Source: Acidovorax sp. RAC01
GTDB taxonomy: Bacteria; Pseudomonadota; Gammaproteobacteria; Burkholderiales; Burkholderiaceae_C
Reading direction: 5' to 3'
Length of the DNA stretch: 64,000 nt
NCBI RefSeq assembly: GCF_001714725.1
Contig: NZ_CP016447.1
Location: forward strand, 2,061,001-2,125,000
Shown: in pieces, positions 52,532 to 60,696 of the stretch
Position numbering within the stretch: position 1 is the first letter of the stretch
Layout of the letters: each line of letters starts with the position of its first letter
Program-made: the position numbers and the translations under genes
The notes under the pieces: model-generated
Database searches by the model: none
Told to the model about the DNA's origin: nothing
Seen by the model: only the letters and a program-made list of their open reading frames with translations

Positions 52532-53125
52532 ATGGCACTCAGTTTTGACGACATCGACCACCTGCTGTCCACCCGCGGCTTCCACCAATATGGCCGTGAA
52601 GCAGTGAGCCAGCTGGAGCATGCCCTGCAGTGCGCCCAACTGGCCGAGCAGGCAGGCGAGACAGCTGCCACCATCGCCGCCGCGTTGCTGCACGACCTGG
52701 GCCACCTGCTGGCGCCGGGCGGCGACACGGCCGAGCAGGACGACCTGCACCAGTACGTGGCCCTGCCGTTCTTGCGCGGCCTGCTGCCCGATGCGGTGCT
52801 GGAGCCGATTCGCCTGCATGTGGATGCCAAGCGCTACCTGTGCACCATGGAGCCGGGTTACTGGGAGACGCTGTCGCTCGCGTCGCAGCAGAGCCTGGTG
52901 CTGCAGGGTGGGGCGTACACCGTGCCCGAAGCAGAGCAGTTTGCCCGCCAGCCGTTTGCGCAGGAGGCGATTCGCCTGCGCCGGTATGACGACCATGCCA
53001 AGGTGCCCGGGCTGGCCACCCCGCACCTGGCGCACTACCTCGGCATCACCCGCAGCGTGGCGCGCGACCTGCCACCGCTTCGGGGCAACGACATCGCCGC
53101 TGGGCAAGCGGCCCAGCTGGCGTAG
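52532..53125 (+). CDS. Phosphonate-operon HD-domain oxygenase (PhnZ-like)
   Basis: A 197-residue HD-fold protein. Residues expected for the mixed-valent diiron site of PhnZ are all present: Tyr20, His30, His54-Asp55 (LLHDLGHLL), His73 (LHQYVALPFL), His96 (RLHVDAKRYL) and Asp153 or Asp154 (RRYDDHAKVPG). PhnZ-type enzymes cleave 1-hydroxyphosphonates oxidatively to release phosphate. The usual partner PhnY, a 2-oxoglutarate-dependent hydroxylase, is absent from the window. Its place at the end of phnCDE supports a phosphonate role beside the C-P lyase route. Confidence 0.88.
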   Translation: MALSFDDIDHLLSTRGFHQYGREAVSQLEHALQCAQLAEQAGETAATIAAALLHDLGHLLAPGGDTAEQDDLHQYVALPFLRGLLPDAVLEPIRLHVDAKRYLCTMEPGYWETLSLASQQSLVLQGGAYTVPEAEQFARQPFAQEAIRLRRYDDHAKVPGLATPHLAHYLGITRSVARDLPPLRGNDIAAGQAAQLA

Positions 53126-53159
53126 GGCCAGCCCAGACCAGCCCAGCCCTGCGCCGGGC

Positions 53160-53648
53160 TCAGTCGGCCTTGACGGCGTTCACCCAGGCCAGGTCCAGCG
53201 GCCGGTCTTCAAACTCGGTGTTCAGCACCACCGTGCTGGTGGTGCGCGCCACGCCCGCAATCGCCTTGATTTCGTAGATCACGTCTTCCAGCGCGCGCGC
53301 GTGCGTGGTGCGGACCTTGGCCAGAAAATCGTATTCCCCCGCCACGCTGTGCAGCTCTTCCACCTGCGGCATGGCGCGCAGCCGCGGCGCCACATCGCGG
53401 CAGTGGATGCCGCCATCGTTGCGGATGGCCACAAAGGCCGTGAAGTTCAGGCCCACCCGCTCCGGGTCCACGCTGATCGAAAAACGGCGGATCACGCCCT
53501 TGTCCAGCAGCTTCTTCACCCGCTCATGCACCGCGGCGGTCGACAGGCCCACCTCGGCGCCCACGTCGGCGTACGAACGTCGGCCATCTGCCCCCAAGGC
53601 CGAAATTATTCTGGCGTCCATGTCATCTGTCTGAATATTTGCTTGCAT
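53160..53648 (-). CDS. Lrp/AsnC family transcriptional regulator
   Basis: A 162-residue regulator: an N-terminal AsnC helix-turn-helix (MDARIISALGADGRRSYADVGAEVGLSTAAVHERVKKLLDKGVIRRFSI) and an RAM domain with VEELHSVAGEYDFLAKVRTTHARALEDVIYEI. The ATG at 53648 is used; Met10 is an alternative. It is divergent from an EamA exporter, a common pair for amino-acid efflux control. It converges with the HD-domain gene; no terminator hairpin is seen between them. Confidence 0.92.
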   Translation of the reverse strand: MQANIQTDDMDARIISALGADGRRSYADVGAEVGLSTAAVHERVKKLLDKGVIRRFSISVDPERVGLNFTAFVAIRNDGGIHCRDVAPRLRAMPQVEELHSVAGEYDFLAKVRTTHARALEDVIYEIKAIAGVARTTSTVVLNTEFEDRPLDLAWVNAVKAD

Positions 53649-53674
53649 AGCCGCGTGATTTTGGTAAAAATTCT

Positions 53675-53691
53675 GGAAACGGGCTGTTTCC
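53675..53691. promoter_or_regulatory. Candidate operator between lrp-like gene and EamA transporter
   Basis: GGAAAC (53675-53680) and GTTTCC (53686-53691) form a perfect 6-bp inverted repeat with a 5-base spacer in the 70-base divergent promoter region, next to an AT-rich -10-like stretch (CATAAATTAT). Confidence 0.45.
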
Positions 53692-53718
53692 CATAAATTA
53701 TTCGGTGAGGTGAAGAAT

Positions 53719-54666
53719 ATGCCGGCAATTTTCAATGCGCAAGCGCCAGGACGGGGCTCCTGGGCGGTCGCCACCGCCCTGCTGCTGGTCTATGTGGTGT
53801 GGGGCACCACGTATTTCGCCACCAGCATCGCCCTGCAGACCATGCCGCCGCTGCTGATGAACGCGGTGCGCTTTCTGTGTGCGGGCGCGGTGATGCTGCT
53901 CATCGCCCTGTGGCAAGGCCATGCGCTGCCCACGGCGGTGCAGTGGCGCAACTCGGCCGTGGTGGGCGGGCTGATGGTGTTTCTGGCGATGAACCTCATC
54001 GGGCTGGCGCAGAAGCTGGGCATCGGCTCGGGCCTCATGGCCATGGTTGTCACGACCATGCCCATGTGGCTGGCGCTATGGACGCGCTGGGGCGGCGAGC
54101 GTGTGCCGGTGACCAGCTGGATCGGCCTGGGCCTGGGCGTGGCCGGCGCCGTGCTGCTGGCGCGGGAGGGCAACTTCTCGGCCACGTGGCTGGGCGCCAT
54201 GCTGGCCTTTGCCGCCCCCCTGTGCTGGAGCCTGGGCTCGTACGCATCCCGCAAGCTGTCGCTGCCTGCCCCCGCCATGGCCTCGGCCGCGCAGTGGTTT
54301 GTGGGCGGGGCGATGGGGCTGGTGGTGGCGCTGTGGTTTGAGCCCGTGCCAGCGCTGTCGCAAATCAGCGCGAAGTCTTGGGCGGCCTGGGTGTACCTGC
54401 TGGTGTTTGGGACGATGGTGGCGCTCAATGCCTACCTGTGGCTGCTGCAGAACACGTCGGCGGCGCTGGCGGGGAGCTATTCGTTTGTGAACCCGGCGGT
54501 GGCGCTGGTGGTGGGGGTGGCGCTGGGTGGAGAGTTGCTCACGGGTTGGGTGTTTGCGGCGTTGCCGTTGATTGGGGCGGCGCTGGTGTTCATCTTGTAT
54601 GGGCGGTTGTTGCAGGGGTGGTGGGCTGGGCGGCGGGCGGTGTGGATGGGGTTGCGGGTGGGGTAG
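53719..54666 (+). CDS. EamA family (drug/metabolite) exporter
   Basis: A 315-residue protein with ten hydrophobic helices in two EamA repeats; VYVVWGTTYFATSIALQTMPPLLMNAVRFLCAG opens the first and LNAYLWLLQNTSAALAGSYSFVNPAVALVVGVALGGE closes the second. These transporters export amino acids or metabolites. The ATG at 53719 has GGTGAGG eight bases upstream; a GTG at 53710 overlaps that site and is less likely. The last 60 codons use unusually many G-ending codons, merging into the repeat region after the stop. Confidence 0.9.
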   Translation: MPAIFNAQAPGRGSWAVATALLLVYVVWGTTYFATSIALQTMPPLLMNAVRFLCAGAVMLLIALWQGHALPTAVQWRNSAVVGGLMVFLAMNLIGLAQKLGIGSGLMAMVVTTMPMWLALWTRWGGERVPVTSWIGLGLGVAGAVLLAREGNFSATWLGAMLAFAAPLCWSLGSYASRKLSLPAPAMASAAQWFVGGAMGLVVALWFEPVPALSQISAKSWAAWVYLLVFGTMVALNAYLWLLQNTSAALAGSYSFVNPAVALVVGVALGGELLTGWVFAALPLIGAALVFILYGRLLQGWWAGRRAVWMGLRVG

Positions 54667-54858
54667 TGGCGGGGATCCGTCTGTGACCCTGCTGGGCGCA
54701 GCCTGTCAGAGCCGGAACGCCATTCCAGTCCGTCCGCTCGGGCCTGTCGAAGCGGGGCGCTCTATCCGAACCGTTCGGGCAGAGCCTGGTGAAGCCAGTG
54801 CGTCACTCCCACCTGTTCGGGCTGAGCTTGTCGAAGCCGTCGCGCGTTGCACTCCCAA

Positions 54859-55020
54859 CCGTTCGGGCTGAGCCTGTCGAAGCCTGGTTTGGCGGTGGTT
54901 ACCGCATGCCTGCGTTCAGGGCGGAGGCCGGGAGTCGCCCGGCGTGCGAGTAACTTTCTTTTGCTTCGCCAAAAGAAAGTCACCAAAGAAAAGGCGACCC
55001 TCAGTCTGCGACCCCTTCGC
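54859..55020 (+). repeat. Left arm of long inverted repeat
   Basis: About 160 bases running from CCGTTCGGGCTGAGC through GGCGGTGGTTACCGC, GGCGGAGGCCGGGAGTCGCC and ACTTTCTTTTGC to AAAGGCGACCC. The reverse complement of 55501-55662 follows it closely, with most differences in the purine-rich part. Confidence 0.75.
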
Positions 55021-55500
55021 TTCGCTGCGGGGCAGACCTGCGCCGGGGCGGTTGCGGGGTGCGCCGTGGAACTCGCTTTGCGCTGACGCGCGCCGCTCGG
55101 ACAACCACGGCGAGTCAGATCACGAAGCACGCGCGCTCCGACGCGCGTGCCACCCCGCAACCGCCCCGGCGCAGGCGCAGCCAGAAGGGGTGGGAGGGCC
55201 GAACAGCCGAACAGCCGAACAGCCACACGGGTCATCGCTGCGCTCGACCCGCAACGCGCGGCGCGCAGCGCTCGCGCTCCCCTGCCGGGGCCGAGCGAAG
55301 CAATGGCCCGAAGGGATGTCCTCTCCCCAATCCCCTCTGTATGCGCCGAGGAGCGCAGCGGGCGGGGTGGCGCGTGTGCCGAAGGACACACGCGCATCGT
55401 GAACTGACTCGCCGCAGCTGTTTGAGCGGAGCTGCAACGCAGCGCAGCGAGTTCTGCGGCGCACCCCGCCCGCGAGCACCACAGGTTGCCCCGGAGCGAA

Positions 55501-55662
55501 GCGCAGGGGACGCAGACAGTGGGGTCGCCCTTTCTTTGGTTCCTTTCTTTCGGCGACGCGAAAGAAAGGGACTCGCACGCCGGGCGACTCCCGGCCTCCG
55601 CCCTGAACGCAGGCACGCGGTAACCACCGCCAAACAGGCTTCGACAAGCTCAGCCCGAACGG
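55501..55662 (-). repeat. Right arm of long inverted repeat
   Basis: Reverse-complement partner of the left arm: GGGTCGCCCTTTCTTTGG, CCGGGCGACTCCCGGCC, GCGGTAACCACCGCC and CTCAGCCCGAACGG in order. It ends 165 bases before the RidA gene stop. Confidence 0.75.
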
Positions 55663-55826
55663 GTTGGAGCAGTGCTCAGGCTTCGTCAACCTCAGCCCGA
55701 ACGGGCGGGGGTAGTGTTCAGGCTTCGACAGCCTCAGCCCGAACGGACAGAGCTGACGCTCAGGCTGCAACGCTTCAACGCCTCAACCAGCGCAGAACAG
55801 GCCAGTTCAGACCGACCGACCCCGTC

Positions 55827-56240
55827 TCAAGCAGCATCCGGCACCACCGCCGTCGCCTCAATCTCCACCTTCGCCCGCTCCTCCATCAACCCCGCCACCT
55901 GCACACACGCCATCGCCGGAAAATGCTTGCCCAGCACCTCGCGGTACACCGCCCCCAGCTCCTTGAGCCGCGCGTTGTACTCCTTGCGATCCAGCACATA
56001 CCAGGTCAGCCGCACCAGGTGCTCCGGCCCCGCGCCGGCGGCCTCCAGCACCGCCCGCACGTTCAGCAGCGTCTGCTTCGTCTGGTCGATGAAGTCATCG
56101 CTTTCAAACTGCTGCTGCGCGTTCCAGCCGATCTGGCCGCCGGTGACCACCAGCGTGCCGCGCGCAGCCATGCCGTTGGCGTAGCCCTTGGGGGTCACCC
56201 AGCCTTCGGGTTGCAAAACGGTGTGGATCATCGTGGTCAT
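55827..56240 (-). CDS. RidA family protein (enamine/imine deaminase)
   Basis: A 137-residue RidA/YjgF protein: VTPKGYANGMAARGTLVVTGGQIGWN (15-40) and FPAMACVQVAGLMEERAKVEIEATAV (107-132), with the Arg/Glu region of the active pocket partly altered from classical RidA (no IRVEIEAxA pattern with Arg in the first strand), as in operon-specific subtypes. It ends the aromatic-acid operon; its start overlaps the CoA ligase stop (ATGA). A role in hydrolysing an enamine or imine intermediate is likely if the substrate is 2-aminobenzoate. Confidence 0.88.
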   Translation of the reverse strand: MTTMIHTVLQPEGWVTPKGYANGMAARGTLVVTGGQIGWNAQQQFESDDFIDQTKQTLLNVRAVLEAAGAGPEHLVRLTWYVLDRKEYNARLKELGAVYREVLGKHFPAMACVQVAGLMEERAKVEIEATAVVPDAA

Positions 56241-57919
56241 GGTGTGGTGGCCTTGGGTGGGCTGGAAGTCGCTGCAGCAACAGCAGTGGCAGCACCCTGG
56301 CGCAGCTTGAAGCGCTGGAGCTTGCCGGTTTCGGTGCGCGGCAGGGACGCTGCAAATTCAACGATGCGCGGGTATTTGAACGGCGCGATGGTCGCCTTCA
56401 CATGGTCCTGCAAGGTCTTGACCATGGCGGCATCGCCCGTGTGGCCGGGCTTGAGCACGCACACGGCTTTGACGACCATGCCGCGCTCCTCGTCGGGCAC
56501 GCCGATCACCGCGCACTCGGCCACTGCCGCGTGGCGCAGCAGGGCGTCTTCCACCTCGGGGCCGCCCACGTTGTAGCCGGCGGTGATGATCATGTCGTCA
56601 TCGCGCGCCTGGTAGAAGAAATAGCCGTCGGCGTCCTGCATGAAGGCATCACCCGGGTAGTTCCAGCCCGCCTTCACATACCTGGCCTGGCGCGGGTCAT
56701 CCAGGTACTTGCAGCCCGTGGGGCCCACCACGGCGAGCTTGCCCACGGAGCCACGGGGCACTTCGTGACCCTCGTCATCCACCACCTTCGCCGTGTAGCC
56801 GGGCACCACCTTGCCCACCGCGCCGGGGCGGATGTCGCTTCCGGTGGACGAAATGAATATGTGGAACATCTCGGTGGCGCCGATGCCGTCGGTCATGTCG
56901 ATGCCGGTGGCGTCTTTCCACAGCTGGCGCGTGGCTTCGGGCAGGCCCTCGCCTGCGCTCACGCAGATGCGCATCTGGGGCAGGCCGCCAATGGCCTTGG
57001 CAAATGGCGCCATCTGCCGGTAGAACGTGGGCGCGGTGTAGCAGATGGTGACGCCTGCATCGCGCATCAGCGTCACCATGGTTTCGGGGGTGTAGGGCTG
57101 GTCCGGAAAGTACACGCTGGCCCCCGCCCACATCGGGAACACGAGCAGACCGCCCAGCCCGAAGGTGAACGCCAGCGGCGGCGAGCCCGCCACGATGTCG
57201 TCGGGCGTGGCCTTGAGCACATGGCGCGGCCAGGCCTCGCAGGCGGCCATCACGTCGCGGTGGGTGTGCACGGCGGCCTTGGGCGCGCCCGTGGTGCCCG
57301 AGGTAAACGCCATCAGCGCGATGTCGTCGGCCGCGGTGGGGCAGGGTGGTGTGGTGCCCGCCTTGCCCTGTGCGCGCTGGATCAGATCAGCGGCATCGGG
57401 CGCGGTGTGAAAGGGCACGATCGTGGTTAGCACAGGGTGCTGCACCTGTGCGGCCTGCAGCTCGCCCAGCAGGCGGCCATCGCACAGCGCCAGCGTGGGC
57501 TGGGCGCGTTCGATGATGTTGGCCAGCTCACCCGCGCGCAGCAGCGGCATGGTGGCCACCGCCACCAGCCCGGCGTACACGGTGCCCAGCCACGCCAGCG
57601 CCATTTCCACCGTATTGCCGCCGCGCAGCAGCACGCGGTTGCCGGGCACCAGGCCGTGGTCCTGCGTCAGCACCTCGGCAATGCGCGCAGCCTCGTCGCG
57701 GGCCTCGCGGTAGGTGTAGCTGCGGTGCGGGCCGCGCAGCAGCGGGCGCTCGATGTTGCCGGCACGCTCGGCCTGGTCGAACAATGCCTGCACCAGGTTG
57801 GCCTGCGGCGCCATCTGCAGCTCGGGCAGGTCGTAGCGCAGCGTGGGCCATGCGTCCTGCGGCGGCAGGCGGTCGTGCACAAAGTGGTCGGGCTGGGCGG
57901 AGGGAGCGCGGTTTTGCAT
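56237..57919 (-). CDS. Aromatic-acid CoA ligase (2-aminobenzoate/benzoate type)
   Basis: A 560-residue adenylate-forming ligase. The P-loop is MAFTSGTTGAPKAAVHTHRD (about 211-230); DGIGATEMFHIFIS is the A5 motif, YFFYQARDDDMIITAGYNVGGPEVEDALL the A7-A8 hinge, and LPRTETGKLQRFKLR holds the C-terminal catalytic Lys. The benzoate-CoA ligase family with the FHIF motif includes 2-aminobenzoate-CoA ligase. With the bifunctional monooxygenase of this operon, it likely activates 2-aminobenzoate or salicylate. Six bases separate it from the dehydrogenase gene. Confidence 0.88.
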   Translation of the reverse strand: MQNRAPSAQPDHFVHDRLPPQDAWPTLRYDLPELQMAPQANLVQALFDQAERAGNIERPLLRGPHRSYTYREARDEAARIAEVLTQDHGLVPGNRVLLRGGNTVEMALAWLGTVYAGLVAVATMPLLRAGELANIIERAQPTLALCDGRLLGELQAAQVQHPVLTTIVPFHTAPDAADLIQRAQGKAGTTPPCPTAADDIALMAFTSGTTGAPKAAVHTHRDVMAACEAWPRHVLKATPDDIVAGSPPLAFTFGLGGLLVFPMWAGASVYFPDQPYTPETMVTLMRDAGVTICYTAPTFYRQMAPFAKAIGGLPQMRICVSAGEGLPEATRQLWKDATGIDMTDGIGATEMFHIFISSTGSDIRPGAVGKVVPGYTAKVVDDEGHEVPRGSVGKLAVVGPTGCKYLDDPRQARYVKAGWNYPGDAFMQDADGYFFYQARDDDMIITAGYNVGGPEVEDALLRHAAVAECAVIGVPDEERGMVVKAVCVLKPGHTGDAAMVKTLQDHVKATIAPFKYPRIVEFAASLPRTETGKLQRFKLRQGAATAVAAATSSPPKATTP

Positions 57920-57925
57920 GCGGTG

Positions 57926-59191
57926 TTACTCCTGCAGTGCGGCCTTGCCGATGATGAGCTGCTGCACCTCGGTGGCGCCTTCGTAGATGCGCAGCGAGCG
58001 GATGTCGCGGTACAGCGATTCGACCTTGCTACCCACCTCCAAGCCGCGCCCCCCATGCAGCTGCAGCGCCATGTCGATGACGCGCTGGGCGTTTTCGGTG
58101 GCGGTCATCTTGGCCATCGCAGCGGCCACGCTGCGATTTCGTTGTTCTCTGGCGTCGGCCGTCACGCCTGCCTGGCCGGTGTCGCGCAGCCACGCAGCGC
58201 GGTAGGTGAGCAGCGCTGCGCTGTCCACCAGCGCGGCCATTTCACCGATCTTCGCCTGCGTGAGCTGGAAGTCCGCCAGCGCCTGACCGAACATGCGGCG
58301 CTGGCGGGCGTGGTGCACCGCCTCGGCCAGTGCGCGGCGCGCCATGCCCAGGGCGGCGGCCGCCACGGATGCGCGAAAGATGTCCAGCGTGCGCATCGCG
58401 AGCTTGAAGCCGCCGTTCTCTTCGCCCAGCAGTGCTGTGCCAGGCACGGTGCATTGGTCGAACTGCAGCGTGGCCAGCGGGTGGGGCGCCATCACATGGA
58501 TGTGGCGCGAGGCGTCCAGCCCCGGCGTGTTCGCATCCACGATGAAGGCGCTGATGCCGCGCGTGCCCCCGGTCGGGTCGGTTTTGGCAAACACGCAGTA
58601 GAAGTCCGCAATGCCGCCATTGCTGATCCAGGTCTTGGTTCCGGTCAAGGAATACGAGTCTTTTTGGCCGCTAGCGCTTGATGAATGGGCGTTCGTAGCT
58701 ATTGTTTGCATAGCGCCTGCATCCGAGCCCGCTTCGGGCTCGGAGAGCGCAAACGCCGCAATCAACTCGCCACGCGCCACGCCCTGCAGGTAGTGCGCCT
58801 GCTGCGCCGGGCTGCCGGCCAGCGTGACGGCGCCGCTGCCCAGCCCCTGCATGGCAAACGCAAAGTCGGCCAGGGGCGAGTGGTAGGCCAGCGTTTCGCG
58901 CAGCAGCACCAGCGCACGCGAATCCAGCGCAGGCAGGGCGCCACCGTGTTCGGCCGGCACGCAGTAGCGCAGCCAGCCGCCCGCGCCCAGGCGCTGCACC
59001 CAGTCGTGGCAGGCGGCGCGGTCGTCGGTTTCATCGACCTGCTGTGCGGCAGCCCAGGGCACCAGGCCCTCGGCCAGCGCGCGGTGGGCGTCGTCGAAGA
59101 AGGGCAGGGCCAGGTGCGCGGTGGAGGGCGGGCGGGGGGCTGGGGGTGTGGCAACGTGCATGGTGGGTGAGCGGGCCTGTTTGTCTTTCAT
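57926..59191 (-). CDS. Acyl-CoA dehydrogenase with repeat-encoded insert
   Basis: A 421-residue flavoenzyme: LSEPEAGSD (149-157) and [18 protein letters not shown] (186-203) form the FAD and substrate region, and [40 protein letters not shown] is the C-terminal signature with the R-x-x-x-IYEGATE block. Residues about 162-180 ([18 protein letters not shown]) come from a copy of the dispersed repeat and make this surface loop several residues longer than usual. The catalytic base cannot be fixed by eye. It acts in beta-oxidation-like steps of the aromatic-acid operon. Confidence 0.9.
   Translation of the reverse strand: MKDKQARSPTMHVATPPAPRPPSTAHLALPFFDDAHRALAEGLVPWAAAQQVDETDDRAACHDWVQRLGAGGWLRYCVPAEHGGALPALDSRALVLLRETLAYHSPLADFAFAMQGLGSGAVTLAGSPAQQAHYLQGVARGELIAAFALSEPEAGSDAGAMQTIATNAHSSSASGQKDSYSLTGTKTWISNGGIADFYCVFAKTDPTGGTRGISAFIVDANTPGLDASRHIHVMAPHPLATLQFDQCTVPGTALLGEENGGFKLAMRTLDIFRASVAAAALGMARRALAEAVHHARQRRMFGQALADFQLTQAKIGEMAALVDSAALLTYRAAWLRDTGQAGVTADAREQRNRSVAAAMAKMTATENAQRVIDMALQLHGGRGLEVGSKVESLYRDIRSLRIYEGATEVQQLIIGKAALQE
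58648..58712 (+). repeat. Dispersed 60-bp repeat, copy 6, inside the acyl-CoA dehydrogenase gene
   Basis: TTTTTGGCCGCTAGCGCTTGATGAATGGGCG-type sequence followed by CGTAGCTATTGTTTGCATAGC. The GCTAGCGCTTG core is identical to copy 3. Its orientation relative to the gene is opposite to that of copies 5 and 7. Confidence 0.7.
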
Positions 59192-59192
59192 A

Positions 59193-59276
59193 CCCGTTCG
59201 GGCTGAGCTTGCCTGTCCTGAGCTTGTCGAAGGGTCGAAGCCTTGCGCGGCGCTTCGACAGGCTCAGCGTGAACGG
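59193..59276. repeat. Short inverted repeats between acyl-CoA dehydrogenase and enoyl-CoA hydratase genes
   Basis: CCCGTTCGGGCTGAGCTT (59193-59210), CCTGAGCTTGTCGAAGG (59217-59233) and the reverse unit CTTCGACAGGCTCAGCGTGAACGG (59253-59276) form a hairpin-like group in the 143-base gap. Same family as the block at 54.7-55.8 kb. Confidence 0.65.
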
Positions 59277-59334
59277 AGGAGTGGGGTCCATATCGGGTGT
59301 GAATGAGCGGGCGGGCGGGTTCGTTCACTCCGTC

Positions 59335-60189
59335 TCAATCTCCCTGGAACGCAGGTTTCTGCTTGGCAGCAAACGCCTCATACGCGCGCCGGAAATCTTC
59401 GGTCTGCATGCAGATGGCCTGCGCCTGCGCCTCGGCCTCGATGGCCTGTTCGATGGTCATGCTCCACTCCTGGCTCAGCATGGTCTTGGTCATTCCGTGC
59501 GCAAAGGTGGGGCCATCGGCCAGAGTGCGGGCGGTGGCCTGCACGCTGGCCAGCAGGTCGCTGCTTTCGTACAGGTCGTTGAAGAAGCCCCAGGCCAGGC
59601 CTTCGTGCGCGGTCATCGCGCGGCCGGTGAACAGCAGCTCGCTCGCGCGGCCCTGGCCGATCATGCGGGGCAGCAGTGCGCAGGCGCCCATATCGGCACC
59701 GGCCAGGCCCACGCGGGTGAAGAGGAAGGCGGTCTTGGTGGCCTCGGTGCCGTAGCGCATGTCGCAGGCCAGCGCCATCATGGCGCCGGCACCGGCGCAG
59801 ATGCCGTCGATGGCGCCCAGCACGGGCTGCGGGCAGGCGCGCATGGCTTTGACCAGATCGCCCGTCATGCGGGTGAACTCCAGCAGTTCAGGCATGGTCA
59901 TGGTGGTCAGCGGGCCGATGATCTCGTGCACGTCGCCGCCCGAGCAGAAGTTGCCGCCCGCGCCGGTAACCACGATGGCTTTCACATCGGTAGCAAAGCG
60001 CAGCGCGTAGAAGAAGTCGCGCAGCTCGGAATAGCTCTGGAAGGTCAGCGGGTTCTTGCGGTCCGGCCGGTTGAGCGTGACGGTGCCCACGCCGGCATCG
60101 AAGCTCCAGGCAAAGTGCTCGGCCACGTAGCTGGCTTGCGGGTTGAACTGGTCGCGCATGGGGTTGCCAGCGCCGATGTAGTGTTTCAT
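59335..60189 (-). CDS. Enoyl-CoA hydratase family protein
   Basis: A 284-residue crotonase-fold enzyme: [24 protein letters not shown] (36-59), [22 protein letters not shown] with the first oxyanion-hole region, and [23 protein letters not shown] with the second. [36 protein letters not shown] is the following helix pair. It should hydrate or hydrolyse the ring-derived CoA thioester. The start overlaps the MarR stop by four bases. Confidence 0.9.
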   Translation of the reverse strand: MKHYIGAGNPMRDQFNPQASYVAEHFAWSFDAGVGTVTLNRPDRKNPLTFQSYSELRDFFYALRFATDVKAIVVTGAGGNFCSGGDVHEIIGPLTTMTMPELLEFTRMTGDLVKAMRACPQPVLGAIDGICAGAGAMMALACDMRYGTEATKTAFLFTRVGLAGADMGACALLPRMIGQGRASELLFTGRAMTAHEGLAWGFFNDLYESSDLLASVQATARTLADGPTFAHGMTKTMLSQEWSMTIEQAIEAEAQAQAICMQTEDFRRAYEAFAAKQKPAFQGD

Positions 60190-60686
60190 TCAGCGGTCTC
60201 CAGAGGGTTCAGGCCGTGCTGCTGTGCGTGTTCCTTGACCTTGCCCAGCAGCCGGTACAGCGTGGTGATGTCGCGTTCGCCCAGGGCGGCAAACGCCTCG
60301 ACGATCCATTGCTCGTGCTGGCGTGCCATGGCGTTGAACTGCTCGCGCCCCGCGGGCGTCAGGCGCACCAGGTAGGCGCGGCGGTCGCCTTCCACGTCCA
60401 TGCGTTCGACCAGGCCTTCAGCCACCAGCTGGTCGGTGATGCCGGTCACGTTGCCGCTGGTCACCATCATCCGGCGCGAGAGGTCTTTCATCTTCATGCC
60501 GCCGGGCGCGCGTTCGAGCTGCGCCATCAGGTCAAAGCGCGGCAGCGTGGTGTCGAACTGCGTACGCAGCTGGGCACGCACCTGCTTTTCGATCAGCTGC
60601 GTGCAGGTGAGCATGCGCAGCCACAGGCGCAGGGCTTCGGGGTGTTCGCTGGGGGCGGCGCCGTGCAGGCGGGCTTCGAGGTCCAT
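60186..60686 (-). CDS. MarR family transcriptional regulator
   Basis: A 166-residue winged-helix protein: [65 protein letters not shown] (about 72-136) is the MarR domain with the DRR wing. It is the second gene of the aromatic-acid operon, 10 bases after the monooxygenase stop. It probably represses the operon and is released by an aryl-CoA ligand, as MarR proteins of such pathways do. A palindrome at 63058-63071 over the operon promoter is the likely binding site. Confidence 0.9.
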   Translation of the reverse strand: MDLEARLHGAAPSEHPEALRLWLRMLTCTQLIEKQVRAQLRTQFDTTLPRFDLMAQLERAPGGMKMKDLSRRMMVTSGNVTGITDQLVAEGLVERMDVEGDRRAYLVRLTPAGREQFNAMARQHEQWIVEAFAALGERDITTLYRLLGKVKEHAQQHGLNPLETAE

Positions 60687-60696
60687 GTGCGGTGCC

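Larger units (their letters stand above)
54667..55826. repeat. 1.16-kb gene-free block of inverted and short dispersed repeats
   Basis: The block has short units of the form GTTCGGGCTGAGCCTGTCGAAGCC: near 54771, 54814 and 54861 in one direction, and as the reverse complement near 55638, 55679 and 55720. Inside these lie two long inverted arms (54859-55020 and 55501-55662), and between them about 480 bases rich in CGCGC motifs. Open frames such as the one encoding FFCFAKRKSPKKRRP-like peptides are products of the repeat, not genes. Similar repeats occur at 59193. Confidence 0.75.

Noticed and set aside
54944..55402. Open frames in the repeat block encoding FFCFAKRKSPKKRRP-like peptides
   Set aside because: Both arms of the inverted repeat code for variants of this peptide in several frames; no start context or family function, so an artefact of the repeat.
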